A DNA stretch of 64,000 nucleotides from Anaerolineae bacterium UTCFX1 (GCA_002050275.1 MWTB01000004.1:62001-126000), one strand, 5' to 3'; positions 49,373 to 58,341 are shown, numbered from the stretch's first letter. The notes: generated by a model not told the origin, from the sequence alone. Program-made: numbers and translations.

Positions 49373-51057
49373 ACATTGCACGCAAACCCGAGACCATTTT
49401 ACAAAGGGAGCAGCGACTCTTCATACAGGGTTTCATCCGCCTTATAACCGCTCATCTTAATGCGATGTTCGATCTCTCGTCGAAGGCTTCCAAACGACGA
49501 TTCTGGTTGTTTATCATCTTTTTCTTCATCGTCGGTTTTCTCCTTACTCTCATTCACTATCCTTTATCTCTCTGGCTGGCGCATATTCAAGATATTTTCC
49601 TCTATACTCTCAGCCCAGAGTCGTATCGCGCCACGTATACAACAGGCGATCCGCTCTCCGTTCTTTTTACATTCGCATGGAAAGTCTTCTCAGACCCTAG
49701 AAATCTCCGGTTAATTTTCCTGCTCCTCGCGCCTTATTTCATTTCATTGCAATTCGCGGCAATCTATCTATCCGATATTTTCAACCTTGACAACGTATCT
49801 ATCGCGCGCCGGCATATTCACGAGGTAGCGCTCGGCGGGGCTGATGAAGCGATTCGCATTTCCAAAGGCGAAATCGCCGAAGAAAGCAAGCAATCGCCCA
49901 ATTACTTGATCGGCGGACCCGGCAAGGTGATCGTGGAATTGGACTCAGCCGCGCTCTTTGAAAAGCCAGACGGCTCTGTTCGCATCATCGGTCCCACAGA
50001 CAAAGAGCCTGATGGCAAGGCAACCATCGAAGGTTTTGAACGCTTCAGGGAAGCGATTGATCTGCGCGACCAAACTATTGAATTACGCGATTTAGACGAA
50101 AAAGACCGCTCAATCTACAGCCGCAGCCGGGATGGAATTCCCATTTCAGCGACCGATGTGCGTTTTAGGTTCAGCGTGATTCGCGGCGAAGAAACCAGCG
50201 CGCTCCCCTACTCGTTCAACGAACAGGCAATCGAGCATATTGTATACAAAGCCTTATCCGTCGTCACGCCCCGCCAAGAGTCTCGCTCGAAATATACATT
50301 CTTGTGGCCCAACAACATGATCACATTGATTCGCAGCGAGCTCGCCAAGTTCATGGGGCGTAATGAACTGAATAAATACTTTGCCAGCATCGGGTCGCCT
50401 GAAACGCACACAAACGCAAGATACGAAGCCGAATTGACGAACGAAGTTCGCAACCTGCTCCCACTCGATGTGCAGCCTTCAGGAAAAAACCCTGCGCCAG
50501 CGGTTTCAGAATTCTATCCACGCTCTCAGATTAAAGAGGACTTGTTCGGCAAATTTTCCGCCTCATTCAACAAAATCGCGCGCGACCGCGGAGTCCAACT
50601 CGATTGGATAAATATTGGCACCTGGAGCAGCCCGGTCAGAGAAATCTTCGGCAAGCATGTTGACGCTTGGAAGATCGGACAGGAAAGCGCGCAATTACGC
50701 AGCGACGATACATTAAGTAACGCGCGAACTGAGGCGGTTTTACAGAAACTTTCCGAACTTATTCAAGATGTTCCGCTTGGCGCATACCAACAAGCGAAAG
50801 CCGATGGCGCGAACCAGACCGCCGTCAAACATATGCTGCTGGATGATTTCAAAAAACAGCTTGTTCAGGCTAGAGACCTCTGGACGTCCAAAGGCGAAAT
50901 ACCGCCAGCCGATGTAGAAGAAGCGCTGGATATTATTTTTAAAGTAGTAGGCGGAATTTTTACAGAGAGCGCCAGCGCGAAACAACGCACTCGAATAGAT
51001 GACGATCTCGATTCCAGCGATAACGATGAAGATGCGCCCCTATCTATCTTCGGTTAA
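49369..51057 (+). CDS. SPFH/band-7-like membrane protein B
   Basis: The protein has 562 residues, starting at the ATG at 49369 inside the ATGA overlap. Two membrane regions (about 45-73 and 110-137) precede a band-7-like part (LIGGPGKVIVELDSAALFE, IELRDLDEKDRS and SRDGIPISATDVRFRFSV), then a helical section and VREIFGKHVDAWKIGQ, a block often found after SPFH cores. The C-terminus is acidic (DDDLDSSDNDEDAP). Like the preceding protein it should sit on the membrane, and the two probably form one complex. Identity between them is low apart from the shared layout. Function unknown. Confidence 0.65.
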   Translation: MNIARKPETILQREQRLFIQGFIRLITAHLNAMFDLSSKASKRRFWLFIIFFFIVGFLLTLIHYPLSLWLAHIQDIFLYTLSPESYRATYTTGDPLSVLFTFAWKVFSDPRNLRLIFLLLAPYFISLQFAAIYLSDIFNLDNVSIARRHIHEVALGGADEAIRISKGEIAEESKQSPNYLIGGPGKVIVELDSAALFEKPDGSVRIIGPTDKEPDGKATIEGFERFREAIDLRDQTIELRDLDEKDRSIYSRSRDGIPISATDVRFRFSVIRGEETSALPYSFNEQAIEHIVYKALSVVTPRQESRSKYTFLWPNNMITLIRSELAKFMGRNELNKYFASIGSPETHTNARYEAELTNEVRNLLPLDVQPSGKNPAPAVSEFYPRSQIKEDLFGKFSASFNKIARDRGVQLDWINIGTWSSPVREIFGKHVDAWKIGQESAQLRSDDTLSNARTEAVLQKLSELIQDVPLGAYQQAKADGANQTAVKHMLLDDFKKQLVQARDLWTSKGEIPPADVEEALDIIFKVVGGIFTESASAKQRTRIDDDLDSSDNDEDAPLSIFG

Positions 51058-51157
51058 CTTAGAACGCGGCAAACCAACCGATCGAATATAAGCGGCGAAG
51101 CCGTCTGGTCGCTTAATCTATCAACCGCACGCTTGAAAACAAGGAGAATTTTACAGA

Positions 51158-52081
51158 ATGATTGACGATATCTATAAATCGCCGGCTGTCAGCCGCGTCA
51201 CAAAAGCGAATCTACCCCTCGTCGCACTTGAATCGACCGTTATCACACATGGGTTGCCGCATCCGCATAACCTACAACTCGCACGAGATATGGAACGCGC
51301 CATCCGCGACGAAGGCGCAACGCCGGCGACGATCGCATTTTTAGACGGCTGCTTGCAAATCGGTCTAAGCGACGGGGAACTGGAACGGCTCGCCAACGAG
51401 AAAGAGCCGTACAAAGTAGGTCCGCGCGATTTCGCGACTGTAATCACGAACGAGGCTTGCGGCGGCACAACCGTCGCAGGAACGATGTTCGCCTGCAAAC
51501 ACGCAGGGATCAAAGTTTTTGCTACCGGTGGAATCGGCGGCGTGCACCGTGAATCATCTTTCGACATTTCAGCTGACCTGCAAGCGCTAGCGACCATTCC
51601 CATGATCGTAGTCTGCGCAGGCGCAAAAGCGATCCTTGACCTACCCGCTACGCTGGAATATCTCGAAACGATGAACGTTCCCGTCGTCGGATACGGCACA
51701 GAGGAATTTCCCGCGTTCTTTTCGCGTGAAAGCGGACTTGAGATCAGCGCAAATGTGGACACGCCGGAAGACCTGATCGAGTTCGCAAAGGCGCACTGGA
51801 ATACCGGCTTGCAAAGCGCCGTTTTGGTTGCTAATCCCATTCCCGCCAACGCCGCAATCGCCAAGTCGAAAATGGATCCGATCATTAAACAGGCGTCGCA
51901 AGAAGCACAAGAAGAAGGCATTCACGGCAAAGCGGTTACGCCATTTCTGCTTCAGCGGATCAACGAATTAACCGACGGCGAATCAATGCGCGCGAATCTA
52001 GCGCTGTTATTAAATAATGCTCGCTTAGCGGCGCGCATTGCACAAACCTGGCGCGCATACGAACGTCGAAAGGCTGCATAA
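51158..52081 (+). CDS. psuG: Pseudouridine-5'-phosphate glycosidase
   Basis: The protein has 307 residues, full length. Blocks VALESTVITHGLPHPHNLQLA, EGATPATIAFLDG, TTVAGTMFACKHAGIKVFATGGIGGVHR, SADLQALATIPMIVVCAGAKAILDLPATLEYLET and VLVANPIP are those of PsuG/IndA. The enzyme splits pseudouridine 5'-phosphate to uracil and ribose 5-phosphate. No psuK kinase is adjacent, so the phosphorylated substrate must be supplied elsewhere. The uracil formed could feed upp at 27695. AAGGAG lies just before the ATG. About 100 gene-free bases separate it from the SPFH pair. Confidence 0.95.
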   Translation: MIDDIYKSPAVSRVTKANLPLVALESTVITHGLPHPHNLQLARDMERAIRDEGATPATIAFLDGCLQIGLSDGELERLANEKEPYKVGPRDFATVITNEACGGTTVAGTMFACKHAGIKVFATGGIGGVHRESSFDISADLQALATIPMIVVCAGAKAILDLPATLEYLETMNVPVVGYGTEEFPAFFSRESGLEISANVDTPEDLIEFAKAHWNTGLQSAVLVANPIPANAAIAKSKMDPIIKQASQEAQEEGIHGKAVTPFLLQRINELTDGESMRANLALLLNNARLAARIAQTWRAYERRKAA

Positions 52082-52112
52082 CAAGCGGGAGCGAACCTGT
52101 GCACCCGCTCTA

Positions 52113-52907
52113 CTAGGCGAGCAACTTTACGAGCAATATCCCAATCAGCGTCCCAACCAGCCCGCACGCGAAATTGACCCAGTCGTTCGTCAGCCACTTC
52201 CAACCGCGGAGGTGAACGGTCTCCGTGCCGCAGGTGTGGAGCGGGTGTTTCTCAGTTTCTTTGTTATCTTTCGGGCAAAAGTACATAGCTTGCACGGTCG
52301 CACCGAGAAATGAGTCGAAGAGCGAGCCGGCTAGCCCTGCGAAAGTGATCGGTAAAAAAAGTGACCAGTTAGTAGTGAACAGTGACGCGAGGGCGGCGAT
52401 CAATGCTGAACCTGCTAAAGAGGCGAGTGTGCCGACGAGGGAGACTCCGCCCGAAGTCCCTTTTTCGACGCGTTTGCGTAAATCCATGATCATGCGCGGA
52501 AGAGTCGGGTTCAAGACTCCAATCTCTGTCGCCCATGTATCTGCGTTGACGGCGGCGAGCGAGGCGGCGAATCCGATCCAGCCGATGTTCGATTCGGGAT
52601 AAAAATAATGGAGGATCACGAGCGCCGCCGCCAGCCCGCCGTTGCCGAGGACTTGACCCGCGTCACGTCGGTCGCTTTTTGAATATTTCTCGTTCAGTCC
52701 TTGCTTGCGTTTTTTAAACGCGCGGCTCAACGCGGACGATGTGAAAAAGAATGTGAGCAATATCGCCGCCCACGGAATCCCTCCCAGCCCGAAGATGATC
52801 GTGCCAAGAATCATCGCCGCGAACGCGCCGCTCTTACTGAGAGAGCGCGCGCGATACGCGAGGGAGGCGATGAGGAGTGCGAGGAGGAAGCCGTAGAAAA
52901 GCAACAT
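52113..52907 (-). CDS. DUF92 (TMEM19-like) membrane protein
   Basis: The protein has 264 residues from the ATG at 52907; the 16 codons before it are not hydrophobic. It has about seven membrane segments with the DUF92 blocks LSKSGAFAAMILGTIIFGLGG, KSDRRDAGQVLGNGG, NADTWATEIGVL, GTSGGVSLVGTLASLAGS and SLFDSFLGATVQAMYFC, followed by TNDWVNFACGLVG. The family resembles CDP-alcohol or prenyl kinases in eukaryotic and archaeal members (phytol kinase relatives), but for bacterial members the activity is not set. It is convergent with psuG and lies below the PH-domain gene. Confidence 0.87.
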   Translation of the reverse strand: MLLFYGFLLALLIASLAYRARSLSKSGAFAAMILGTIIFGLGGIPWAAILLTFFFTSSALSRAFKKRKQGLNEKYSKSDRRDAGQVLGNGGLAAALVILHYFYPESNIGWIGFAASLAAVNADTWATEIGVLNPTLPRMIMDLRKRVEKGTSGGVSLVGTLASLAGSALIAALASLFTTNWSLFLPITFAGLAGSLFDSFLGATVQAMYFCPKDNKETEKHPLHTCGTETVHLRGWKWLTNDWVNFACGLVGTLIGILLVKLLA

Positions 52908-52983
52908 GGGTTGAAGGTCAAAAGTCGAAGGATAAAGGTCGAAAGTCTTTAGCAAAACCTTTAATATTCAAACTGTGACTGAA

Positions 52984-53901
52984 TTAAATAGGCGTTGTCG
53001 CCAGAAATAAAACGGCGACTAAAAACAATAGCGCGCTCACAGAATTCGAAATCCATAAAATCACCGCCAACGGACGCGTCCCTTCCCAGCGATAATAATA
53101 CAGCCCAGCGATCAACCCGCTGATGAACAACAATATACTGAGAAGCGGAAGCAGGATAAGGCGACTTGACGCAACCAGATCGTTCGGTGCACCGAGCGCA
53201 TCGTACCCAAAAGGGATTTGATCTAACGATGGAATCAAAACGCCCACCCAGACAATCAGACCGGCATTAAGAATAAACCCGCTAATCCATAAGAAGCGCG
53301 CTATAGGCGCTTGCCATGCTTGCGTCATAATAAACGAGGGATAGATTGACAGCGGTTCAGCGGGCGAGAGGCTTCCCATTTCGGTGGCGCGCGCAAACGT
53401 GCGGACGAGCGACGCCGCGTCGCTTGGCGAGATGGCGAACACGCGCTTCGACGTTGCGATGAGGATGATATTTCTTGTATTCGAAGCAATAAATTCGACC
53501 AAGCCCAAGTCGGGGTGGCGGCACGTTCCTATGACCGCGCCGGGCAGGCGAAAGCGCGGGGGAATCAATGGGTGAGTTAGATCAGTCGCAGGGCGCACCC
53601 ACTCGATATCAGTCAACGGGATATCCTCCACGCGCAAGCCCCATAACATGGCGAGGCTGTCGCGGTCAATGTAATAGTCCGCTTTGTAGAGCGAGTAAGC
53701 GCGATACCCGAAAAATGGAATCGGCGCGAAGGCGATCAACCCAACAAGCAGGAAGTTTACAAAGGTTGGTCCGACTGACGCGCGCGAAAGATTCCAAAAT
53801 CCCCATGTCGATACGCCAGCCAGCGCAAGGATGATGAGCGCGTGCACGATCAAGCCGAGTCGCTTGGCAGGAGGGAAATGTCCGATTTTGGGGTTGTTCA
53901 T
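52984..53901 (-). CDS. Membrane protein with bacterial PH-like domain
   Basis: The protein has 305 residues from the ATG at 53901. The longer frame upstream lies inside an intergenic repeat and is rejected. Two membrane helices (about 15-35 and 45-65) precede a bPH-like domain (about 70-170: YYIDRDSLAMLWGLRVEDIPLTDIEWVRP, RNIILIATSKRVFAISPSDAASLVRTFAR). Three more helices end the protein (about 200-225, 245-265, 280-300). Such bPH membrane proteins are common and mostly of unknown function. No operon partner is evident; about 75 bases and a repeat lie upstream. Confidence 0.7.
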   Translation of the reverse strand: MNNPKIGHFPPAKRLGLIVHALIILALAGVSTWGFWNLSRASVGPTFVNFLLVGLIAFAPIPFFGYRAYSLYKADYYIDRDSLAMLWGLRVEDIPLTDIEWVRPATDLTHPLIPPRFRLPGAVIGTCRHPDLGLVEFIASNTRNIILIATSKRVFAISPSDAASLVRTFARATEMGSLSPAEPLSIYPSFIMTQAWQAPIARFLWISGFILNAGLIVWVGVLIPSLDQIPFGYDALGAPNDLVASSRLILLPLLSILLFISGLIAGLYYYRWEGTRPLAVILWISNSVSALLFLVAVLFLATTPI

Positions 53902-53909
53902 AATATTTT

Positions 53910-53975
53910 GTAGGGGCGGACCAGTGTGTCCGCCCTTTGCCAATTATCAGGACAGGCACGAAGGTCTGCCCCTAC
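53910..53975. repeat. GTAGGGGCGGACC intergenic repeat, copy 1
   Basis: GTAGGGGCGGACC and GGTCTGCCCCTAC form outer inverted arms, with an inner GGGCGGACAC-like palindrome. The ProRS-like gene's stop codon lies inside it. A half-copy is at 55791-55817. Confidence 0.65.
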
Positions 53976-55156
53976 GAGTACAAAATTGGTTTTATCTTTT
54001 CAACAATTTCATCAATCTTCACGAGTTGATTCTCTTTTTCTTTGCGCTCTTTTAATTCTACCATCCCCTCCCTCAAACCTTTTTCGCCCACCGTCACGCG
54101 GACGGGACAGCCGATCAGGTCCGCGTCATTGAATTTGACTCCCGCGCGTTCGTCGCGGTCATCGAACAAAACAGAAATGCCAGCATCCTGCAACTCGTTA
54201 TAAATTTCTCTCGCCTTGGCGAGCGTGTCCAATTCTTTGCCAGCAATGTGCATGAGATACGCGTCAAACGGCGCGGTGGGATGAGGAAACGTCAAGCCTT
54301 TGTCGTCATGATGAGTCTCAGCGAGGGCGAGCAAAATATTTTCAAAATTATCGTTCATTTGAATCGCCCTCAAAACCGAAAGCGGCTTTCCGCAACTGAC
54401 GCATGTGTCCCCATCTTGCGCCTGAACCAAATCCGCGACGATCTCTGCGGAATAATCCCGCCCGTAATTTGTATTTTTCAGATGAAAACCCGCCTCATTC
54501 GCCCCGGCAACCAGATTCGGCGACCGGGGAATCAGATCGTCCGCGACGATCAACGCATCCATTAGTCCAACGGCTGACGCGTACCCCGCGACCGCCCCAA
54601 CGCTTTCGGTCTCTTCCGCCCTCGCCGCACGGACGTCTCCCACCTGCGCTTTCAATTTCGCCTCACTGAGTTGCATGTCTCCGCGAACAACAACGAAGAC
54701 AAATTTCCCGTCGCTGATGCGGGTGTACATCAACGCTTTGGCGGTTTGTTCTTTTTGAATGCCGAGAAAATTCGCCAGCGACTCGATGGTGTTGCAATTG
54801 GGCGTTTCAATCTTTTCGAGAGGTAGAGGGGCGACAGTGTCGAAGGGAGCCTCTACCAATTTCATAAAACGCGCGAGTTCAATTCGTTCGGTGTATTTGC
54901 AATTTGAGCAATGCGCTATTTCAATGTCGCCCGTTGGGATCGCAAAGAATGTTTCGCGGTCGTTGCCAATTGTTGGAATCGCTTGCAATGTTTCATTGCC
55001 GACTTCGCGCAAATGATTGATCGTGTGTTCGCCTAACTTCGTCAGTACATTCTCGCGCGTCAAAAAACCCGCGCGGACGAGGAACGCGAATCCCTCCGTG
55101 CGCGCGTTGTTGGGCGCTTCGCGTTGGGTTTGGATTTGCAGGTCGCGGTATTTCAT
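53972..55156 (-). CDS. ProRS-like protein lacking the catalytic core, with editing and anticodon-binding domains
   Basis: The protein has 394 residues against about 570 in full bacterial ProRS. The first 37 residues resemble ProRS (REAPNNARTEGFAFLVRAGFLTRE), but class II motifs 1 and 2 are missing. From about 80 the sequence picks up the region before the insertion domain (IPTGDIEIAHCSNCKYTERIE), then a YbaK-type editing domain (about 110-245: NTIESLANFLGIQKEQTAKALMY, VVRGDMQLSEAKLK), then CVSCGKP but without the RGIEVGHIF motif 3 part, and finally an anticodon-binding domain (about 300-394). A trans-editing or regulatory role is plausible; normal aminoacylation is not. A true proS should exist elsewhere. 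Confidence 0.8.
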   Translation of the reverse strand: MKYRDLQIQTQREAPNNARTEGFAFLVRAGFLTRENVLTKLGEHTINHLREVGNETLQAIPTIGNDRETFFAIPTGDIEIAHCSNCKYTERIELARFMKLVEAPFDTVAPLPLEKIETPNCNTIESLANFLGIQKEQTAKALMYTRISDGKFVFVVVRGDMQLSEAKLKAQVGDVRAARAEETESVGAVAGYASAVGLMDALIVADDLIPRSPNLVAGANEAGFHLKNTNYGRDYSAEIVADLVQAQDGDTCVSCGKPLSVLRAIQMNDNFENILLALAETHHDDKGLTFPHPTAPFDAYLMHIAGKELDTLAKAREIYNELQDAGISVLFDDRDERAGVKFNDADLIGCPVRVTVGEKGLREGMVELKERKEKENQLVKIDEIVEKIKPILYS

Positions 55157-55167
55157 AAGAGAAATTT

Positions 55168-55232
55168 ACCGCGAAGAACGCAATGGTCGCAAAGAAAAAC
55201 AAAATCTTCGCGTACTTGGCGGTCTTCGCGGT
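55168..55232. repeat. ACCGCGAAGA intergenic inverted repeat
   Basis: ACCGCGAAGA (55168-55177) and its exact complement (55223-55232) flank cgcaatggtcgcaaag-like sequence in the short gap above the bactofilin gene. No gene is seen in it. Confidence 0.5.
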
Positions 55233-55248
55233 TCAAAATTGCTCCGCT

Positions 55249-55764
55249 TTATTCCGTCGCTTTTTTCTTCTTCCGAATCGTTTGCGTCTTCTCGGCTTCG
55301 GGAATCACAATCGGCGTCGCCGCGATGGACTCGGCTTGGGCTGCTTCCGAAGGCGTCGTTTCGGGAGCAGGCTCAAGGTCCAGTTCGACCGTTTCTTCCA
55401 TGCGGATCTGTCCGCGCAGGAACGCGCCTTCTTCCGTCACGAACGCGGTTGTGACCACGTCTCCCCATACGCGACCGCTTCCGCGAATCTCCAATTTCTG
55501 TGTCGTGATGTTGCCGCGCACGGCGCCCGCGACGATGACCGCGTTGGCGCGCACATTCTGGCAAGTGACGCGCCCCGTCTCGCCGACGACGAGCATTCCG
55601 CGCAAAGCGATCTCGCCCTCGAACGCGCCCTCGATGCGAACGCCGCCTGAGCCGTTGATGCTTCCATGCCAAATGACTCCCGACCCAAGCACCGACGTGA
55701 TCCGCTCGACGGCTCCAACGGCGGGTTGTTGTGTTTCAGTTGGTGTTGTGTTGCGTTTGAACAT
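55249..55764 (-). CDS. Bactofilin (polymer-forming cytoskeletal protein)
   Basis: The protein has 171 residues. A right-handed beta-helix core (about 20-125) has the regular bactofilin repeats: VIWHGSINGSGGVRIEGAFEGEIAL, GMLVVGETGRVTCQNVRANAVIVAGAVRGNI, LEIRGSGRVWGDVVTTAFVTEEGAFLRGQIRM. A Pro/Glu tail ends in KKKK. Bactofilins form filaments without nucleotides and help set cell shape and place wall enzymes. With mreB (28367) it fits a filamentous or rod-shaped cell. It is co-oriented between fabI and the ProRS-like gene but not obviously coupled to them. Confidence 0.92.
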   Translation of the reverse strand: MFKRNTTPTETQQPAVGAVERITSVLGSGVIWHGSINGSGGVRIEGAFEGEIALRGMLVVGETGRVTCQNVRANAVIVAGAVRGNITTQKLEIRGSGRVWGDVVTTAFVTEEGAFLRGQIRMEETVELDLEPAPETTPSEAAQAESIAATPIVIPEAEKTQTIRKKKKATE

Positions 55765-55790
55765 GATTCAATTTTACCGTTAAAACAAAA

Positions 55791-55817
55791 AGGGCGGACA
55801 CGCAGGTCCACCCCTAC
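55791..55817. repeat. GTAGGGGCGGACC intergenic repeat, half-copy 2
   Basis: AGGGCGGACACGCAGG and TCCACCCCTAC match the first copy (53910-53975) when reverse-complemented. It lies between bactofilin and fabI. Confidence 0.6.
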
Positions 55818-55842
55818 TGCTCACTGCTCACTGATAACTGAT

Positions 55843-56643
55843 TTACTCGCCCTTTTCCTCTTTATTCGGCATCTGCACGCCCATAATATTGAATCCCGAG
55901 TCGATGTATAACACTTCACCCGTGATACGCGCGGAGAGATCGGACGCGAGGAACACGGCGGTGTTGCCCACATCTTCGATCGTCACGTTTTCGCGCAACG
56001 GAGACAAGTCTGCGAAGTGCTTGTACATATCACGGAAGCCGCCCACGCCCGCCGCCGCCAGCGTGCGGATCGGTCCCGCCGAGATCGCGTTGACGCGAAT
56101 CTTTTGCGGACCCAAGTCATACGCCAGATACCGCGTGGATGATTCCAATGCCGCTTTCGCCACGCCCATCACGTTGTAATGCGGCGCAACCTTCGTCGCG
56201 CCTGAACCGTACGTCAAACACATCACCGACGCGCCCGAATTCAAATGCGGCAGAAAGGCATTCGTCAACGCGACGAACGAGAACACGGAAATATCGAGCG
56301 CGTTCTTGAATCCTTCGCGCGACGTTTGATGATACGGTCTGCTCAATTCATCGCGTCCCGCAAATGCGATCGAATGAACCAGCACGTCAATCTTGCCGAA
56401 ATGTTTCGCGGCTTTCTCCGCCACCGACGCGATCTGATCGTCTTTCGTCACGTCACATTCTTCGAGCCACTTGCATCCGACCTGTTCCGCTAGCGGCTTC
56501 ACGCGCCGTTCGAGCATCTCGCCCGCGTAACTGATCCCGATGTTCGCGCCTTCGCGATGAAACGCCTGCGTGATTCCCCACGCGATAGATTTGTCGTTCG
56601 CCAACCCAAACACCAACGCATTCTTGCCTTCAAGTAATCCCAT
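55843..56643 (-). CDS. fabI: Enoyl-[acyl-carrier-protein] reductase (NADH), FabI type
   Basis: The protein has 266 residues. The Rossmann start GKNALVFGLANDKSIAWGITQAF is FabI-specific, and DVTKDDQ and SIAFAGRDELSRPYHQTSREGF follow. The catalytic Tyr-x6-Lys is in YNVMGVAKAALE. The substrate loop SAGPIRTLAAAGVGGF is intact. It carries out the last reduction of each fatty-acid elongation cycle with NADH. Other fab genes are not in the window. The short C-terminal tail MPNKEEKGE is not conserved. A palindromic repeat separates it from mpg above. Confidence 0.95.
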   Translation of the reverse strand: MGLLEGKNALVFGLANDKSIAWGITQAFHREGANIGISYAGEMLERRVKPLAEQVGCKWLEECDVTKDDQIASVAEKAAKHFGKIDVLVHSIAFAGRDELSRPYHQTSREGFKNALDISVFSFVALTNAFLPHLNSGASVMCLTYGSGATKVAPHYNVMGVAKAALESSTRYLAYDLGPQKIRVNAISAGPIRTLAAAGVGGFRDMYKHFADLSPLRENVTIEDVGNTAVFLASDLSARITGEVLYIDSGFNIMGVQMPNKEEKGE

Positions 56644-56663
56644 ATTATCTCCTTATGTCATTA

Positions 56664-56749
56664 TGTCGTTGCGAGCCACGAAGTGGCGAAGCAATCTCCT
56701 GCAACATGTATGAGATTGCTTCGTCGCCTAGCGGCTCCTCGCAACGACA
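56664..56749. repeat. TGTCGTTGCGAG palindromic repeat, copy 2
   Basis: An 86-nt imperfect inverted repeat, TGTCGTTGCGAG to CTCGCAACGACA, with inner GAAGCAATCTC and GAGATTGCTTC arms as in copy 1 (20462-20554). It overlaps the last codons of mpg. Confidence 0.85.
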
Positions 56750-57327
56750 TGTTCTGGAATTTTCCAATCCTTCACCTTAAATCTCCACGGCTTCGACAGC
56801 CATGGCTCTGGTGTATTGTTTAAACCCACACGCGGACTTTTCGTCACGAGCGAATTCGGGACTTGGACGCCCGCTTCGATTCTCAACGGGGAGGCTGGTT
56901 CAGTCAAGTCAACCGCGTTCTCCCTTCGACCGATTCCCATCGCCTGTGTCAACTTCCCTGGACCGAACGTGTCGCGTCCGCTTCTGCGCTTCGACATCAA
57001 TTCTACTCCCTCCATCGGCTGAATCGCGCGGATCAACACCGCCGCAGGGAAATCCACTCGTTCAGTCACAACATTGAACATCCAATGATTCCCATACGTG
57101 AAATAAACGTACGCATGACCAGCCTCTCCATACATCACCTGCGTGCGCGGAGTGCGACCTGCTTTGCAGTGACATGCTAAATCCTTTTCGCTGATGTATG
57201 CCTCAGTCTCAACGATCAACCCAACCAGTTTTTGTCCACGGTCAATGCGAACAAGCCTCGCGCCAATGAGTTCGCGGGCAACGGTCAATGTGGGGCGGTC
57301 ATAAAAATCTAGTGGGAGAACGTTCAT
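56728..57327 (-). CDS. 3-methyladenine DNA glycosylase (AAG/MPG family)
   Basis: The protein has 199 residues. Blocks are ARELIGARLVR, VGLIVETEAYISEKDLACHCKAGRTPRTQVMYGEAGHAYVYFTYGNHWMFNVV with the catalytic Glu of VETEAY, AAVLIRAIQP, GPGKLTQAMGI and a C-terminal PRVGLN. It flips and removes alkylated purines from DNA. The final codons (HVVARSR and the TAG stop) are supplied by the palindromic repeat at 56664-56749, so the repeat inserted at the 3' end and gave a new tail. Confidence 0.93.
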   Translation of the reverse strand: MNVLPLDFYDRPTLTVARELIGARLVRIDRGQKLVGLIVETEAYISEKDLACHCKAGRTPRTQVMYGEAGHAYVYFTYGNHWMFNVVTERVDFPAAVLIRAIQPMEGVELMSKRRSGRDTFGPGKLTQAMGIGRRENAVDLTEPASPLRIEAGVQVPNSLVTKSPRVGLNNTPEPWLSKPWRFKVKDWKIPEHVVARSR

Positions 57328-57391
57328 GGTTTGAAAGTTGTAAAGTTGGCAAGTTGAACCTTCAAACTTTTAAACCTGTCAACTTGTAACC

Positions 57392-58315
57392 CTATTTGAA
57401 TCTCACATCCCGTTTCAACGTCAACCGCAACCCCTCCGCCAGCGACAACGACGGGCGATAATTTAATTTCTCTTTTGCCAGCGACAAATCTGCCCTCATG
57501 CGCGAAACTCCGCCCGATGTTTTCGCGTTGTAGATGACCTCAGCTTTGCTATTTGTTGTGTCAAGAACATGCTGGATCAAATCTTTGATGCTGGTTTCCG
57601 TTCCTGAACCAACGTTGATCACCAAGCCATTGACGTTTGGCGCGGTTGCCGCGGCTACCAACGCGCTGACCACATCATCTACATAGACGTAATCGCGGGT
57701 TTGCGAGCCGTCTCCGTGCGCGACCAATGTCCCACCGCGGAGGGCTTGTTTGAGGTAATGCGGCACCACAGGCGGGTGCGACGCGGGCAAATGTTGACCC
57801 GGTCCGTAGGCGTTGAAGATCCGCAGGCTGACGGTTTCGATTCCCCACAATCCGCCGATCGTGCGGACATAGTATTCCGCTGAAAGTTTGGAAACGGCAT
57901 ACGGCGAGCGCGGAGCGGGGGTAAGGGACTCCGTCAGCGGTTGATCGGCTAAATCGCCGTACACAGCCCCACTCGAGGCGAGAACGACGCGGCGTACGCC
58001 GACATCCCGCATTGCCTCCATCAACGCCACCGTCCCGCCGACGTTGACGTTGTTGTAATCGCGCGGATACAAAACCGACTCAGGCACCGAAACGCGCGCC
58101 GCGAGATGATAGACGACATCCACCTCTTGAAGCAGAGTCCACAACTTGGGGCGGTCGCTGACGTCGCCGCGCGTGAAGTGAACATCGGGCGCGAGCGCCT
58201 GCGGGTCGCCCGTAGAAAGATCGTCCAACCCGCGGACTTGATGCCCCTCGCGGGCGAGTTGGTTGGCAAGCGAAGAGCCGAGGAATCCCGCGGCTCCTGT
58301 GATCAAGAAATTCAT
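57392..58315 (-). CDS. NAD-dependent epimerase/dehydratase (GalE-like SDR)
   Basis: The protein has 307 residues. The NAD site is FLITGAAGFLGSSLANQL, the Asp/Gly loop is LDDLSTG, and the catalytic triad has Ser in ASSGAVYG with Tyr and Lys in YAVSKLSAEYY. RIFNAYGPGQ and VYVDDVVSALV are typical of UDP-glucose 4-epimerase and similar enzymes of nucleotide-sugar metabolism. The substrate is not certain. It lies between mpg and an EamA gene, all on the minus strand, with gaps of 26 and 64 bases. Confidence 0.9.
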   Translation of the reverse strand: MNFLITGAAGFLGSSLANQLAREGHQVRGLDDLSTGDPQALAPDVHFTRGDVSDRPKLWTLLQEVDVVYHLAARVSVPESVLYPRDYNNVNVGGTVALMEAMRDVGVRRVVLASSGAVYGDLADQPLTESLTPAPRSPYAVSKLSAEYYVRTIGGLWGIETVSLRIFNAYGPGQHLPASHPPVVPHYLKQALRGGTLVAHGDGSQTRDYVYVDDVVSALVAAATAPNVNGLVINVGSGTETSIKDLIQHVLDTTNSKAEVIYNAKTSGGVSRMRADLSLAKEKLNYRPSLSLAEGLRLTLKRDVRFK

Positions 58316-58341
58316 ATGATGATTATAGCATTTTCAATGCG

